DNA of 56,157 bases from Amanita rubescens (Eukaryota > Basidiomycota > Agaricomycetes > Agaricales > Amanitaceae), in assembly GCA_015039365.1 (NCBI GenBank), contig WION01000339.1, positions 1-56,157 on the forward strand, given 5' to 3'. A program made the translations under genes and the position numbers. Position 1 is the stretch's first letter. Each line of letters begins with the position of its first letter. Below, piece after piece: positions 20,126 through 32,260 of the stretch. Under the pieces are notes generated by a model. The model saw only the letters and a list, made by a program, of their open reading frames with translations. It was not told the origin of the DNA and did no database searches.

Positions 20126-22007
20126 TTAGGGATCGTAATCGCCTTCAGCGTCCGACTGTGCCAAGATTAGATATCAGAGAATTGAGTTATAAGACGCTTG
20201 TCGACTCACTCGGAGTTAAACAGCCCCCACCATCCCTGTAACGTGAGCGTGATATCAATCAAGTTGGTAGAAATTTATCAAGATGACGAACCTCGACACC
20301 TCCGAATTGCTGGTCCTGAAAACGACAAGTAAGTATGCCGAAAGCAACATAATTGGTCGGAAGCTCACCTTCCATACTTTCGTCAAAGAGCTGAATTACC
20401 ATAAGTTAAATTCAACGAGGCTCGACACGGATGTGACTTACTTCAAAGTAGAAGTACTCAACTCCTGCTTGGTTTGCTTGACAGATAAATGTGTCAAGGA
20501 ATTTCTGCCGTGAGGTCCTTAATACTCCGTACCATAACATAGAAAATATACATACCTGAAGATTTTCCACTGAAGCTTCTGATGGACCGTCGGTCGCAGT
20601 CGCTGGGTTAGAGGATTTCTACAAGAATTCAGGCTTGGGTGATGTGCCTCAAACGAGGAATCAAATTTACCGTTGGCCAACCTAGCCAACGGACCTGAGC
20701 AAAAGGAGATGCCAAGTCCGAACTACGACTCACCGGTCTCTGCAATGGACATCTGTGGCTTGTTAGGAAGCTGATTGGCCTGATCCACGTTTGTATTTTG
20801 GAAGAATGTCAGGGTCCATTGCCCCGCGTCGTCTATTGCTACGCCCCCAAACCATGGATGCACGTTAGCCATCTGTTATCCCAGTTATTGGATCCTAGAA
20901 TGTGATATTGAAATGCGGTACATACGCCGTAATCTATCGCGGCCAAAACTTTGTTATTGAAGTAGGCACCAGCATCAGCGTTGCCGATGGGAATCTTCAG
21001 ATTCATGCCTTGTATCATGGTGCGCGTGTCCTCGATGTTAGGTACAAGTAGCGCTGCACCTTGATCGCCGACGGGACCATTTGCAGGGCCGCCACCATTC
21101 TGAAGGACATAACTAAGAAACGAGATTAGCTACTGATCAGCCGTCGTCAGCAAGCGCCTACTTGAGGATATATTCATTGCCGACGGTTATTCCAGAAATC
21201 CGATCTGCGCCATAGGTCTGGAGAATATTCTGTATTTCTGCCTTTTGCCGGTCGTAAGCAGCGTCGTTGTCATTTGGAAGGTTGTAATTGCCCAAGTAGA
21301 CCTGCATATCAACTTTTGTTTGCCGGATGGCTTCAAGCTGGTGATAGACATGAGGTTGACGAAGGTACAACACTTTGAGTTGATACGTACAACCAATGCT
21401 GATTGGTTACAATCTGTACCATAAAGTCGAACACGCTGAAAAGCGTCAATCGAAAGAAAAGTCTTACATACTTAACACCCACCTTTGTCAATTGTGACAT
21501 TAGCTAAGCTCAGTTAATAACACGCTGTGGGAGGACAAAGTAACATTTACCTGGATGTCCTTGATTACCGCATCTATACGAAGCCCTGAGCGAAAGCTTG
21601 TCGGAAATCAAAGTTACTCACCTAAAGTGCTGCCACAATTGGGAAGCTGGGAGCCGACGGGAGCATATGCCATTCCATAGAATGACTGATGAAGGTTCGG
21701 GTCTTTAGGGAAGTCACTAGGATCTGGGCCGGATGTCGTGGGCGGTTTACTGTCTCCATTACTCGAAGAGCCGCTTGAACCGCTCACAGCGGCATCATTC
21801 TGAGCATTCCGAGTCTTTTTCTTGGAGAGAGGAATGCCAACAGCAACTCCGATAATTGCACCAATGATCAAAATGGCGATGAACGTGCTGAGTACCTTTA
21901 TTTCGCCATTAGGTGACCAAGAGCATGCAGACAGGCTGGAGGCATACCACGCATTTCTTCCGCTTGGAAGCGATACTAGGCTTATCGTACGTGTCGTATG
22001 GACTCAT
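20126..22007 (-). CDS. GH17 glucan endo-1,3-beta-glucosidase, type II membrane-anchored
   Basis: Cell-wall beta-1,3-glucanase of glycoside hydrolase family 17. From ATG 22007 (MSPYDTYDKPSIASKRKK), a 51-nt intron (GTATGC...ATAAAG) leads to the membrane anchor VLSTFIAILIIGAIIGVAVG, then a Ser/Gly-rich linker (AVSGSSGSSSNGD). The catalytic domain follows: FYGMAYAPVGSQLPNCG, RVRLYGTDCNQS, QVYLGNYN, the acid/base Glu in ITVGNEYIL (about 21185), and the nucleophile Glu in SIAETGWP, which is split by an intron near 20745. Then FICQANQAGVEYFYFE, WWGLFNS and the end EGDYDP at 20126. About ten introns, all in frame. The mature enzyme would face the wall with a short cytosolic tail. The start could lie upstream, since the frame stays open into the preceding gene's 3' end. 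The gap to the sensor-domain gene is 104 bp, same strand. Confidence 0.88.
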
Positions 22008-22111
22008 TACTCGATCGGAAATGGAGTCAGAAAAGGTAGAGTCGTTCAAAGAGATCGCAGAGGATGTGAGCAAGGTATGGGGAAGATAGAGTCCGCGGCA
22101 AAATGATGGGG

Positions 22112-23783
22112 TTAACGAGAAATTAAGGACAAACGGGCGCGAGAGAAGTAAAGTTGGGAAACCTGGAAATGGCACGGACTGCTCTGAAGCAGGTTTAAAA
22201 GAGGCGCCCGTCCTGGGCGCAGACATGTCGCCCCAAGGCTTAGACGGTCATAGACCGTGTCTTCGTCAAGTGCGACAACGAGACGTTCTAGCTTCACCCA
22301 TCTGTTCCATGCTTCTTTAGACAAAAGTTTGTGATCTGCAGCGACAATTATCTCAGTTAAGAAACACTTTATATTGAATGGTTTATTTTTGGAAACTGAC
22401 AGACAGGGGTTCGTTACCTAACAGCGATGTAAAGGCCTTCAATGGCTACATTCGCCTGCCAAGCGCCTAGTTTCCGGACAGCTCTAAGTACAGCGGGAGC
22501 GGGGAGGATGAGAACAAAAGAAGGTGGCACAAAAATGAGTAAACAGAGGGATAGAATAATGGTGATGCTCGATTTAACGACAATGAAGTAGAATAGAGCT
22601 TGGTAGGTCGTTGGATCAGTAAACTAGAGGTAAATAACTTAGCCATTGAGGACACAGAGATCAAGAGGCATACCATAGAATACGTATTTTTATAAAATGA
22701 TGCTTCTGGAACAGCTGTAAGACCCGATTCCAGTTCGGTGGGTGTTGGTGGCCTGCTACGAGTAAAGATAGGCCGTGGAGGGTATGGTGGTGGATATGCT
22801 AATGGAGAGTGAAAACTCGATTGTAGGGCCAACTGAAAGACATGCTTTAATACGATAGCAGAGATGAAATACGATGAACCTGCCTCTCCACGTGCGAACG
22901 CGCGAGCGCCTAGCAAATCAAGGAAGCATAGAACAGCACCCAGAGGAAGCGCCATGAGCAACGTCGTACCCGCCTGTAACGCAGATCGATCCGAGGTCTC
23001 AGAATGTATGCCCTAACTTACGACTGTGAAGATAAACAGATACAGCCATGCGGCCAACGCGTATGGAAAGTTCAAAACGAGTAGATGGAACAAAGGTTTG
23101 TAGTACGCAGAGCGAACCAGAGGCCGAAAATACCATTTCCATGCCGCAAGTGTAAAAATGCCACGGTTTCGACGTCTTTCGAAGTGCCGCGGTATCTGCC
23201 TCGTGTGCTCCGGTGTGGCACCATGAATGGTTGCCCAATCGCAACCGTAGCCACTTCTGATTACATCTCTCGCCGAATCCAGAAGTTGAGTTCGCTCGCC
23301 TCCCGACTGGAAGTCATTTGTTCTCGCCTCTCCGGGAGTGTCTTCGTCTTCGTCGCCCGTCGCTTGGAATAGAGATAACAGAGTTTGGGTAAGAGAGGGC
23401 GCAGAAGAAGCTACGCTTGCATGTGATATCGATTGGCGCCTTCTTCTAGACAGATGGGAGTGTCCTAGAGAGGGCGAATATGGTGGAATTAGTGCGACAG
23501 GGCCCGGGGAAAGATTGTCGCGTCGGATATCGTCCACGTCGGAACTCTAGAAATAGGTCCCGTCAGCATTATGATGAGAAAGCCAAGCCCAAGAGTGTAT
23601 TACTTGACCAGATCCATGACCGAGCACCACTTGGATTCTGTGCGCGTGGCTTTGACGATTTGAACGTGTCCCTGATAGATGAGAGCTTCGTTCCTGCGAT
23701 GGGTACGGTGGTGGTGGATCGTGTACATTCAGAACACAGTTTTCTGTGCCCGATCCTGGTGAGGGCTGGGTATCGACGGCCAT
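22112..23783 (-). CDS. Multi-pass membrane protein with 'Putative sensor' domain
   Basis: Resembles the fungal members of the Pfam 'Putative sensor' family, otherwise known from bacterial sensor kinases; function in fungi is unknown. ATG 23783 (MAVDTQPSPGSG) starts a Pro/Ser-rich cytosolic N-terminus, including PPPPYPSQ. A 57-nt intron precedes SSDVDDIRRDNLSPGP. The first membrane region is PLFHLLVLNFPYALAAWLYLFIFTVV; the next exon has TLLMALPLGAVLCFLDLLG. A Pro-rich loop (AYPPPYPPRPIF) follows, then YQALFYFIVVKSSITIILSLCLLIFVPPSFVLILPAPAVL in pieces, then VRKLGAWQANVAIEGLYIAVR. A last exon (DHKLLSKEAWNRWVKLERL) runs to 22112. There is no kinase domain. It lies 104 bp upstream of the GH17 gene on the same strand. 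Confidence 0.7.
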
Positions 23784-24285
23784 GTGGGTTGTCACTCCGA
23801 CGTCCGCGTTCTTCCGAGAATGTGAATTGATTACTAAGCTGCTGGCTGATCGAGTGACGTCACACGTAGTGTTCTCCTCGAGCTCGTACTTATGGACTTA
23901 TTGAAAACCAGTTCTATGGGAACTGTCGTCTTCTCAATCCCGTACTACGCGGTGGTGCCAGTCTTGGCAACAAGTGCGCTGGTCTATGTACCCGCCAATC
24001 ATATGTTCAAACACTAAAAAAAAACGTGCGTCTCGTAGAGTATATGGGGATGATAGCAAAAGCAGCGAGGAAGAAGGGTGTTACATCCCCCTGGTAAAAA
24101 TTTCAGCACCCACTCAGAAGGTCACGCTACTGCCATAAATCTCATCGAGATCAAAACACATGTTGGATCCGTAACTTGCGGGGAACGGAATAGCAAGTTC
24201 CCCGCAGTTCCCTTATTCTCATTGCCCGCACGAAAGAAAAATATAAAATGGACTCATCGTGTGTCAGGACTCAATATTCAATAGG
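23784..24285. promoter_or_regulatory. Divergent intergenic region
   Basis: About 500 bp between the sensor-domain gene and the aminotransferase, presumed to hold both promoters. A TATA box (TATAAAA, 24242-24248) lies 38-44 bp upstream of the aminotransferase ATG. Nothing else is seen. Confidence 0.5.
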
Positions 24286-25943
24286 ATGCCCCGGTCTTTG
24301 AGGAGTCCTCTCCTGTCGACCCGAGGGCAAAAGCAAGCCGAGACCGGAAAAAAATTCCAAGAGTTCGAGGAGACCGCATTAGACTCTTATCACGAAGAAC
24401 ATAATCCACAGGTATGGTACAGGCTTAGTTCATGTTATATCAGCTTGATGTAGTATGATAGGGAACAGTGAATCTGGTTCGGAATACTTTTCCTGCCATT
24501 CACCTGATTTAAACCGATTGCTCGTAGGGTATCTCTGAGAATACCCTTTTATACAGGGAGCTTGCCGATTATTTCGAACGTAACCTCCATCTTAAATATT
24601 CCGTGAGCGCGACTTCCTTGCTTATTAAAGTGACCTTACCGTTCTGTTAGGATTTCACGTATTGCATCAGTCATAAAGGCAATCCACGTCTTCGCTATGC
24701 CCTGGCCGACCTTCTAAATACCCAATTCAATCCTCACAGGCTAGTAATTCCAGACCAAATTGTGGTAGGAGCTGGGCTTGTGGCTATCTCAAGTCAGTTG
24801 ATAGGCGCGCTCGCTAACCCAGGCGACGGCGTTCTTGTGGCCTCCCCGTATTATTACGGCTTCGACATGGAGTTTACTGTTCAGCACGGCATCATTCCTA
24901 TCGCAGTCTCTGTTCCCCGGGCTGACATGTTCACGCCGATGGAACTTAGCCATTTCGAAACAGCACTCGAAGAGAGTACCAAGAAAGATATTAAAATCAA
25001 GGCTGTCATTCTTTGTAATCCGCATAACCCCCTTGGTCGTCCGTATCCCGAAAAAGCGCTCATCGAGTACTGCAAATTCTGCGAGAAGCATGATTTGCAG
25101 TTGATATGTGACGAGATTTACGCGCTTTCAGTCTTTGCCTCGCCCGATATCCCATATCCTCAGCCTTTCGTCTCAGCCTTGTCTCTCGATCTGGAATCAC
25201 ACGGGGTAAATCCATGCCGCGTACATGTCCTCTATAGTATGTCCAAGGACTTTGGCTGCAACGGATTTCGCGTTGGTGTACTCATAACCTCCCCGCACAA
25301 CTCGTCGCTTATTCAAAGTATGATCATCTCTGCCTTCTTCAGCTGCCCCGCCTCTCCAGCAACTTCTTTGTGGTCAACCTTGCTCTCAGATAAACCTTTC
25401 CTTTCATATTTCCTAAGGAAAAACAGGTTAAAATTAGAAGAAGCCTACGAATACATGACATCGTGGCTTAAATTCCACAGAATACCCTATTTGCCATCTT
25501 CGGCAGGCCACTTCATTCAGGTCGACATGCGGCCCATTTTGCTTGACACGCATCGCTACGGCACCCTTTTATCTATCAAATCCGAACAAGACATGCGCGA
25601 GCGCGAAACTGCATTTTTAAATTTTTTGGCAAAATGCGGAGTCTGGTTAACACCGGGTTCTGCGTGCCGCATGGATCACGGATGGTTCCGAATTACATTT
25701 TCGACCAGGCAGGACTTTGTCGATGTCGCTCTCGCTAGAATTGAGGATGCGCTTGGTTGGAAGAGGTGGCCTGGATTGGGGCGGAGAACCCAAGAATTAG
25801 AGGATTGGAATTGGCTGTCCCTGTTGGGTGGACTTCGTGGTATTACTGCAAAGGTTAGCCTCAAGTTCTCTGGTGTTCGCGCCTTCAAGCTGAACGACCG
25901 CGACGCAACAATGGATCAATGTCGCATTAGCAGTTTTACGTGA
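24286..25943 (+). CDS. Class I/II PLP-dependent aminotransferase (ACC-synthase-like)
   Basis: Three exons (24286-24411, 24528-24602, 24651-25943) join in phase to 497 residues. The fold-type I aminotransferase blocks are clear: LDSYHEEHNPQ..ENTLLY near the N-terminus, GAGLVAISSQLIGAL, the PLP ring-stacking SPYYYGF, ILCNPHNPLGR (about residues 187-197), ICDEIYALSVF, and the Schiff-base lysine in YSMSKDFG.NGFRVG (about Lys266). The binding Arg is in WFRITFS. The pattern is closest to fungal ACC-synthase-like aminotransferases, but most of those are not proven to make ACC, so the substrate stays open. The NP..G to ENTLL segment is a few residues shorter than I expect (NPQGISENTLL). A tail of about 60 residues beyond the usual end (after ALGWKRWPG) has no recognisable domain. 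Confidence 0.85.
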
Positions 25944-26464
25944 CTTCGGGTGTTTACTATGACGTCGCAGTACATGGTTCTAGGTACGCAATGGCTAGAA
26001 GATGGACCTGTTCTTATTATATGTGTCGTTTATGATCGTAAGGCAATTGGATTGCTGTACCGATGAGGCAGACACTTTCTTATAAAGTCGTGTGGTGCAA
26101 CCGGGACCGAATCTTGAAGAACGGGGGCTTCGAATGGTCGTTCGTGGGCATCAATCATTACTAACCTTGCTCGGTGCCACTAAATGAATCCGTGCAAAAG
26201 ATTAGTACAGCTCGCATTACTGTATACGATACAATGCACAATGACAACAATCTGTTACAAAAACGAGTGTTACGAAGGTTATTATGATGTTCTTCTCCAC
26301 AAGGAGCGGATCTAATAATGCTGGATTATGGATAGCGTTGCGAATATGAAATCAGGATCCCGATTGCAAAACAAAACAATGCGAAAGAATAAATAAATAC
26401 GTGGAGAGATACAAATGAAGGAATGGGAAAAAAAAACAGAGAGCAAGGTGATGCTAACCATTTC
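25944..26464. other. Convergent intergenic spacer
   Basis: About 520 bp between the 3' ends of the aminotransferase and CYR1. No gene, RNA or repeat is seen. Confidence 0.4.
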
Positions 26465-29400
26465 TCATTGACTCGATGACTCCAAGGCGTTCAGCAAAAT
26501 CTCCAACGTCCGTTCGTTCAACCCGCCACGGCTTGCCAACGCTGCTTGCAGTCGTAATTCGAGAGAAGATTCATGGGTGGACGACTGCGGCTTAAGAATC
26601 TCAAATATCGCCGACACGGCGTTCGTGATCCTGATCGATATCGCGTCCAGTGCCACCATCAACTGCTCGTCCGTCGACTTTTCGTTCACGATGGGCAATA
26701 GGAGCATAGGTTCCACGATTAGGTACCTGTCCGCAACTTTACGCATCGCGTCCTCGTCTTCTTTTTCATCGTTCTCTCGAGCCTCCTCTTTCCCCTCAGG
26801 CTTCTTCACCTTTGCAGGCCCAACCACCTGAGACAATGATGATTTGAACAGCCGCCCCGTCGACCGTGCCTCCAACCGGAGACACAAGATACCGAGTTCG
26901 CGAACTTGCTGCCAGTCCAACTGCACCCTCGACGAAGGCGCAGGTGGCAGCGATGGCGGCGGATTCTCCTCAGCGCGTCCTTCTAAATGGCTCGGATAAA
27001 TCAGGGTGAGGAGTTCCGGCACCTCGAGACCCTTCAGTTTGACCTCGCCGACCTGTTTCATGAACACGCCCATCCGCCTGATGGACTCGGTTGCAGCAGC
27101 AGGTTGCCACTTTGAATACTCAGTCTCGGGCTCGGTTCCAAATACGCTAGCATTGATCTCCCGAATGACGTCTGAGCTGCACATGATGTGCCCACCTTGA
27201 GCGATACCGTTTATCCGCGCTGAACGGTTGACGATCGGTCCAAAGTAGTCCATCCGCTGCGTATTAGGGTCACGTTCGCAAACGGGCATACCACAGTGAA
27301 TACCCATCCGCACGGAGAGTCCCCGAGCATTAAGTCGACCTTGCGAGTCATATTGCGGTCTGCCATCTTCGCACTCGAGAATTTCCAGGGGCCACGATTC
27401 GCGTAGTAGTTGGTCCTGAACGGCGAGACACCACCACACTGCAGCGAGTGTAGTCGGGAACGAGCACATGAACGCGTCGCCTTCGGTCTTGACCTCATAC
27501 CCACCGCAAAGCCGCAGCTGTCGCCTGAGTAGACTATTGTGTAACCGCATGGCGGTGGGCATACCTGGGTTGACTTCCCATAGGTGCGTCGAATTCCGAA
27601 TATCCGTGAAAACGAGCGCGAGATGGCCTGTCGGAGCAGCGACCTCCCCGTCAAGCCTGGAAATGTCGCGGTCCTGGATGCCGCCCTTGACCTTCCTCGG
27701 GATATTGAATGCTGAATCTGTCTTGGCCTCCCCGCCGAAGAGATCTTTGACGCCGATGACCATGATCATGATGCTCCCTTGCGCACCATAGCTCATCGCA
27801 AGATCTCTCAACTTTTGTGATGCAATGGTCGGATCCGGCTCCATACGCGCGATGTCAACGGCAGTTTGATAAGAGACGCAGTCCCACAGACTCCGGTTCG
27901 CAACAATGACGAATTCGTCGGTAGGAGTTAGCTCGACAACGGTAATGTCGGGACATGAGTTGATGATCGGGACGTGGTTGTAAAACCCAAACGCGCGGGA
28001 AGTTTCAACTTCCTTGTTCACCTTGCCGTCGCTCGACACCCAACCTCCCGCCGCTCTAATCCTCTGCATTTCGTCACAGTCGAATGGTACATGCTTTTTT
28101 GAGCTGAGAAGTGCGGATCCTTGTCTCGACACGACTGCCAGCATGTCGCCCACATTGGCAACGTACAGCGTCTTGCCTACAAAGTACAACACAATGCCCA
28201 CTGCTCCCGTTTGGAGGGACGGATGATTGGTGCTCATCGCCGAGCAAGCGCTAACGTGGGACATCCTTCGGCCCCCGTTTGCCATATGAACCGGTGCCTC
28301 ATAAAGCTCCTGATTGAGTCGCAGAAATGCCCGCCTGAGCCCATCGGAAACCCCATCCTTTTGCTTATTCAGCTGATTTAGCTGAAAAACGAAGCCAGCG
28401 ACGAATCGATCCCGCAAGAATTTCGCAACGTAGTTTGGATTGGCCTCCGGCAAGACTGGTTTCCCGAGCTCGGGGAGTCCGAACATTGCAAAGACGGCCT
28501 CCCCGGGTTGACCGCGGAACTCGTGAACCATGTCGATTATGGTCAGACGGTCATTGCGTCCTAGAGCGTCCGCAATACCGTACGCCATTCCGTTGACGAT
28601 GGAGCTTGACGTTCGTACCCTGCGGTCTTCGTTCTCGTCTGGAATGTCCATCCACATATTACCGGTCGTTGTCATTGTGACATCCATCAAACCAAGCACG
28701 CGTAGATGACCAAGTTCTGTAAAGCCAGAGAGAGAAGAAAGACGGAGCGTGGCGAGATCCCGAGCATAGCGACCACTGGCAGCAGTCTTGAGAGCTGCAT
28801 CGGACTTGATCTGAAGCCGCTTGTTACCGGACAGGTTGAGGTACCTGAGGTTCTTATTGAAGTTCCTTAAAATGGCTTCAATTCTGTTCGGCATAAGCAA
28901 GTGTACGCGCAACATACCAATTCCAATCAAACTCCCAGTTTGTGATGTTGTACTTGAGTAGATTGCTGCCGACATCAAGTACCATCAGGCTCTTGACTTT
29001 GCCAAGTTCCTGCGGAAGAGTTTGGAGTTTGTTGCCGTTCAGATACAGCCGCTTCAGGTGTTGAAGCTTCGGAAGATCCTCAGCCGGTAAACTTGTAAGC
29101 TTGTTGCCACTCAAATATAGCTCCTCGAGGAGGTTAAGATTTGTGAAAAAGTTTGAAGGCATATCCTGGAACTCGTTGAATGACAGATTTAGAATTCTGA
29201 GCTCCTTGAATATCATGAAAACATGAAGGACTTCGTCAATCAGGTGGTTCTCGCCGAGGTAAAGACGCCTGAGCGAGTGGGCGAGAGGAGGGAGGACCGG
29301 AACAGATGTGAGTGATACGACTGATCCCTTGCGAGAATAGCGACCGTCGTCGTCAACTTCACTATCGCGGCGAACGTCCGGTGGATCGTGCCAGTTGCCT

Positions 29401-32115
29401 AACAAGTTGGATGTCAGGTTCAACGTCTCCAGCCTTGCACAGTTCCATATTGACACGGGAAGGTCGGTTAGACTGTTGTTGTGGGCATCTAGCTCTCTGA
29501 GGTTGTCCAGCTGACCAATACTCTCCGGGAGCGCGGTCAGTTTGTTGTCGGAACAAATCAAATGGGTGAGATGGCGCAATTCGCAAAGGGATTCTGGGAG
29601 TGATGTGAATGTGTTGTGGTTGATGTACAGACTCTGTAGTGAAACAAGACTACCAAGCGTAGTATCGTCAATAGACGATAACTTGGCGTGGGATATATTA
29701 AGTTCAGCGAGGTCGCGGGGAGAATGTAAAGAAGGCTGGAAAGAGATATGGGTAATGTCGTTGTGTGAAACGTCCAATGTTTTGAGGCGCGGACCAAGAG
29801 AGAGTTTAAGGGAGGAAACACAGTTGTACGCTGCTCGGAGCGACGTCAGCGAAGGTAATTCACAAGCGACGCCTACATCAACTATCTGGTTTCGTTCGCA
29901 GTCCAGGGTTACGAGGCGTTTCAGCTCTGCAAGGGAGGGAGGTAGGCGAGGTATCCGATTGCCAGTGAGCTTGAGCTCGATCAGGGACCGGAGGCGACAT
30001 ATCTCGTTTGGTAACTCATCCAAGTAGTTGAACGAGAGGTCAAGCTGGATAAGGTTCTCCATCTCAAGCAGAACTTGGGGGAGTTTTCTCAGCCGATTGC
30101 TGGCGATATTCAGTTTAGTAAGATGGCGTATCCTCGGGAAGTACCACGGTAAGCTCTCTAGTCGGTTACTGTGAATATCGAGCGCTTCCAACAAAGGGAT
30201 ATTGTCCAAAAATGCTTCCTCGAGATCGGATATTCGGTTTGCAGATAAGTCCAGTCGCACCAGTGTGGTAGCTTGCCGTACGCTTTGAGGAACTCGTTTC
30301 ATGGACATATTAGAAAGATGCAAGTCGCGTAAGTTAGTGCAAGATTGAATAAAGTCCAGGGGTATCTCCAACATAGGGTTACATGATAACACAAGTCGGA
30401 CGATTTGCTCAGCCGACTGGTGCAGTTTGACGGGTATGGTACGGAGACTTCTGTTGGTGAGGTTGACATTGTTGAGGTTGACGAAAACGAAATCATCCTC
30501 CTGAGGCGCTAGCTAAGTACAATCATATGAAACTGGAACAGTGTACTTACAGTTGGACCAAGTCGGTGGCTCTTGTATATGAACTTGACGAGAAAGTTGA
30601 TGTTCTCGTTTGTGATGGTCTGCTCGATATCGTCGGGTTCATACCCGGCTTGTTCAAGCCGCCGCCGAACGATCTCGGCGGGACGTTCGTGATGCCCTAA
30701 AATGCGTTCTACACAAGGAATAAGCTACAACGCGAAACCACACGCATATACGTACCGCGGCTATGTTCTCTCAGGTATAACCGGTATGACTCTCGTTCCG
30801 TCGTCCCTGTGAGCTTATCCTTGAGAGCTGGTAGTAATGAGGCCACATCCATGTTACAGCCCGGTGAAACGACGTGATAGTTCCCACTTGCTCGGTAAAT
30901 GCGCAACTTGAATTGTGGATCGATCTTGGCTGACGCCTTTCTGACCGACGCCTTGAACCTTCTCGTCCTGTTCAGCCTGGCTGGATCGTCAAGGACCGCC
31001 TTCTTCGGACATTCAGCTCCGTCGTCAGAGGACGAGTAATCTCCTTCCTCCTTATCCACACCGTCCCTATGTACAGCCCAGCTTTGTGGCGGCATCCACG
31101 AGGGGCCATCAGAGCCATGAAGTGACGGTCTGCGTGATGATGTGCTGTAGTTGAGAGGAGGGAGTAATGTCTTTGGAGAGACTCTACGGAAGTCACCGGA
31201 TGGAAGAATAGGCTTGCGCAGATCTGACGCGGATGGGGTAAGGAAAGGGTTACTAAACTCGGCGGAGGATATACGCGATGACGAAGGGCCAACGATGTGT
31301 TGATGTCGAAAAGAGCTGTGGTCGGAATGTGAATGAGACTGGCTACTGGAGTCAAAGGCGCTAGTCGGGGAACCCGGCTTAAAATTTGGAACAGTGCCGA
31401 CGGCAGCGTATGTGGGATCTATTATGCCTTCCATGTTGTTTAGGTTAGTGTCCAGCTTAAATTCGTCGGGCTCTCCTTTGGGACGTTGGGGAATTTTGGG
31501 AATTTTGGGAGTGGAAGCGACGGCGCGAAGCTTCTTGGCCAGGTTGATCTCCTTTTTCTCTTTCTTGTCCTTACCCAAGTGAACTGTTGAATGCGAAGGG
31601 GAGAGTGTAATCCGGGAGAGAGATGCCGCCGCATGGTAGTCGGGCAGCGGAGGTACGGGCGGCGGGGGGGTTACGGGGATCTGAGTCGAGGCGACAGAAT
31701 CTAGACGGATGCGAGACTTTGATGATCGACTCTTGAGACGGCTAAGGCTAAATAAAGATGACTTTGCTTTACGGGGACCAGGAGTGTCATATGAATCGTC
31801 GAGAAATGGATCGGGTTCGAACAAGCGGATGTCTGACGGACGAGAAGAGGTGGTGGAAGTACTTTGACGGAGAGAAATGAAAGATAGGGAAGGCTTTGGG
31901 GAAAAGCCGAAGCGAGAAGGTTTGTGAGGCGGTGAAGGCTAGGGAGAGAAAGAAATGAGTAAAGGAGGAGGAGGAGTGGAAAGACATACCGGGTCGTCAA
32001 TCCAAGGAGCAATGTCAAGAGTACTTGCAGATGAAGGTGGAAGAATGACGTCAGGGTGTATTGCAGCGCCATTCTCGTCGATAGCACCAGATAAATGAAC
32101 TATGGCCTCTGCCAT
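26465..32115 (-). CDS. CYR1: Adenylate cyclase (fungal CYR1/CAC1 type)
   Basis: Makes cAMP for the Ras/PKA nutrient and development pathway at the membrane periphery. Five exons (32115-31990, 31938-30756, 30708-30551, 30512-28918, 28865-26465) sum exactly to 1820 codons. Order: a disordered Ser/Pro-rich N-terminus (about 1-330); a Ras-association region near 370-490 (KLRIYRASGNYHVVSPG; LREHSRG; NFLVKFIYKSHRLG); a long leucine-rich repeat array about 490-1050 (repeated LxxLxLxxNxL, e.g. LTHLICSDNKLTALPESIG); a PP2C-like domain about 1210-1410 (AVGIVLYFVGKTLYVANVGD); the class III cyclase domain from about 1435 with metal-binding FTDIRNS and KTEGDAFMCSF, and GIAQGGHIMCS; and a C-terminal tail that may bind CAP. 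Intact. It starts 145 bp after NOG1 ends, same strand. Confidence 0.96.
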
Positions 32116-32260
32116 GGTGGATACGAGGGTAGTTGTTGGTCCAGCCAGCAGTGGCGGACGCAGCGGTCATGATCCATAAATTGCCATATTGAATCCCACG
32201 CTTTTCCAAAGTTGCTCCCTTTGGAAATATTACAACAAAGAATACACGCATATCTAACCA

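Noticed and set aside
22112..22324. Frame MSKEAWNRWVKLERL as its own gene or as the GH17 N-terminus
   Set aside because: A good intron joins it to the sensor-domain protein (AVR|DHKLLSKEAW), and the GH17 anchor is reached by a different in-frame intron from ATG 22007.
27211..27654. 147-residue minus-strand frame within CYR1
   Set aside because: Alternate frame of the cyclase domain exon; the true frame carries FTDIRNS and KTEGDAF.
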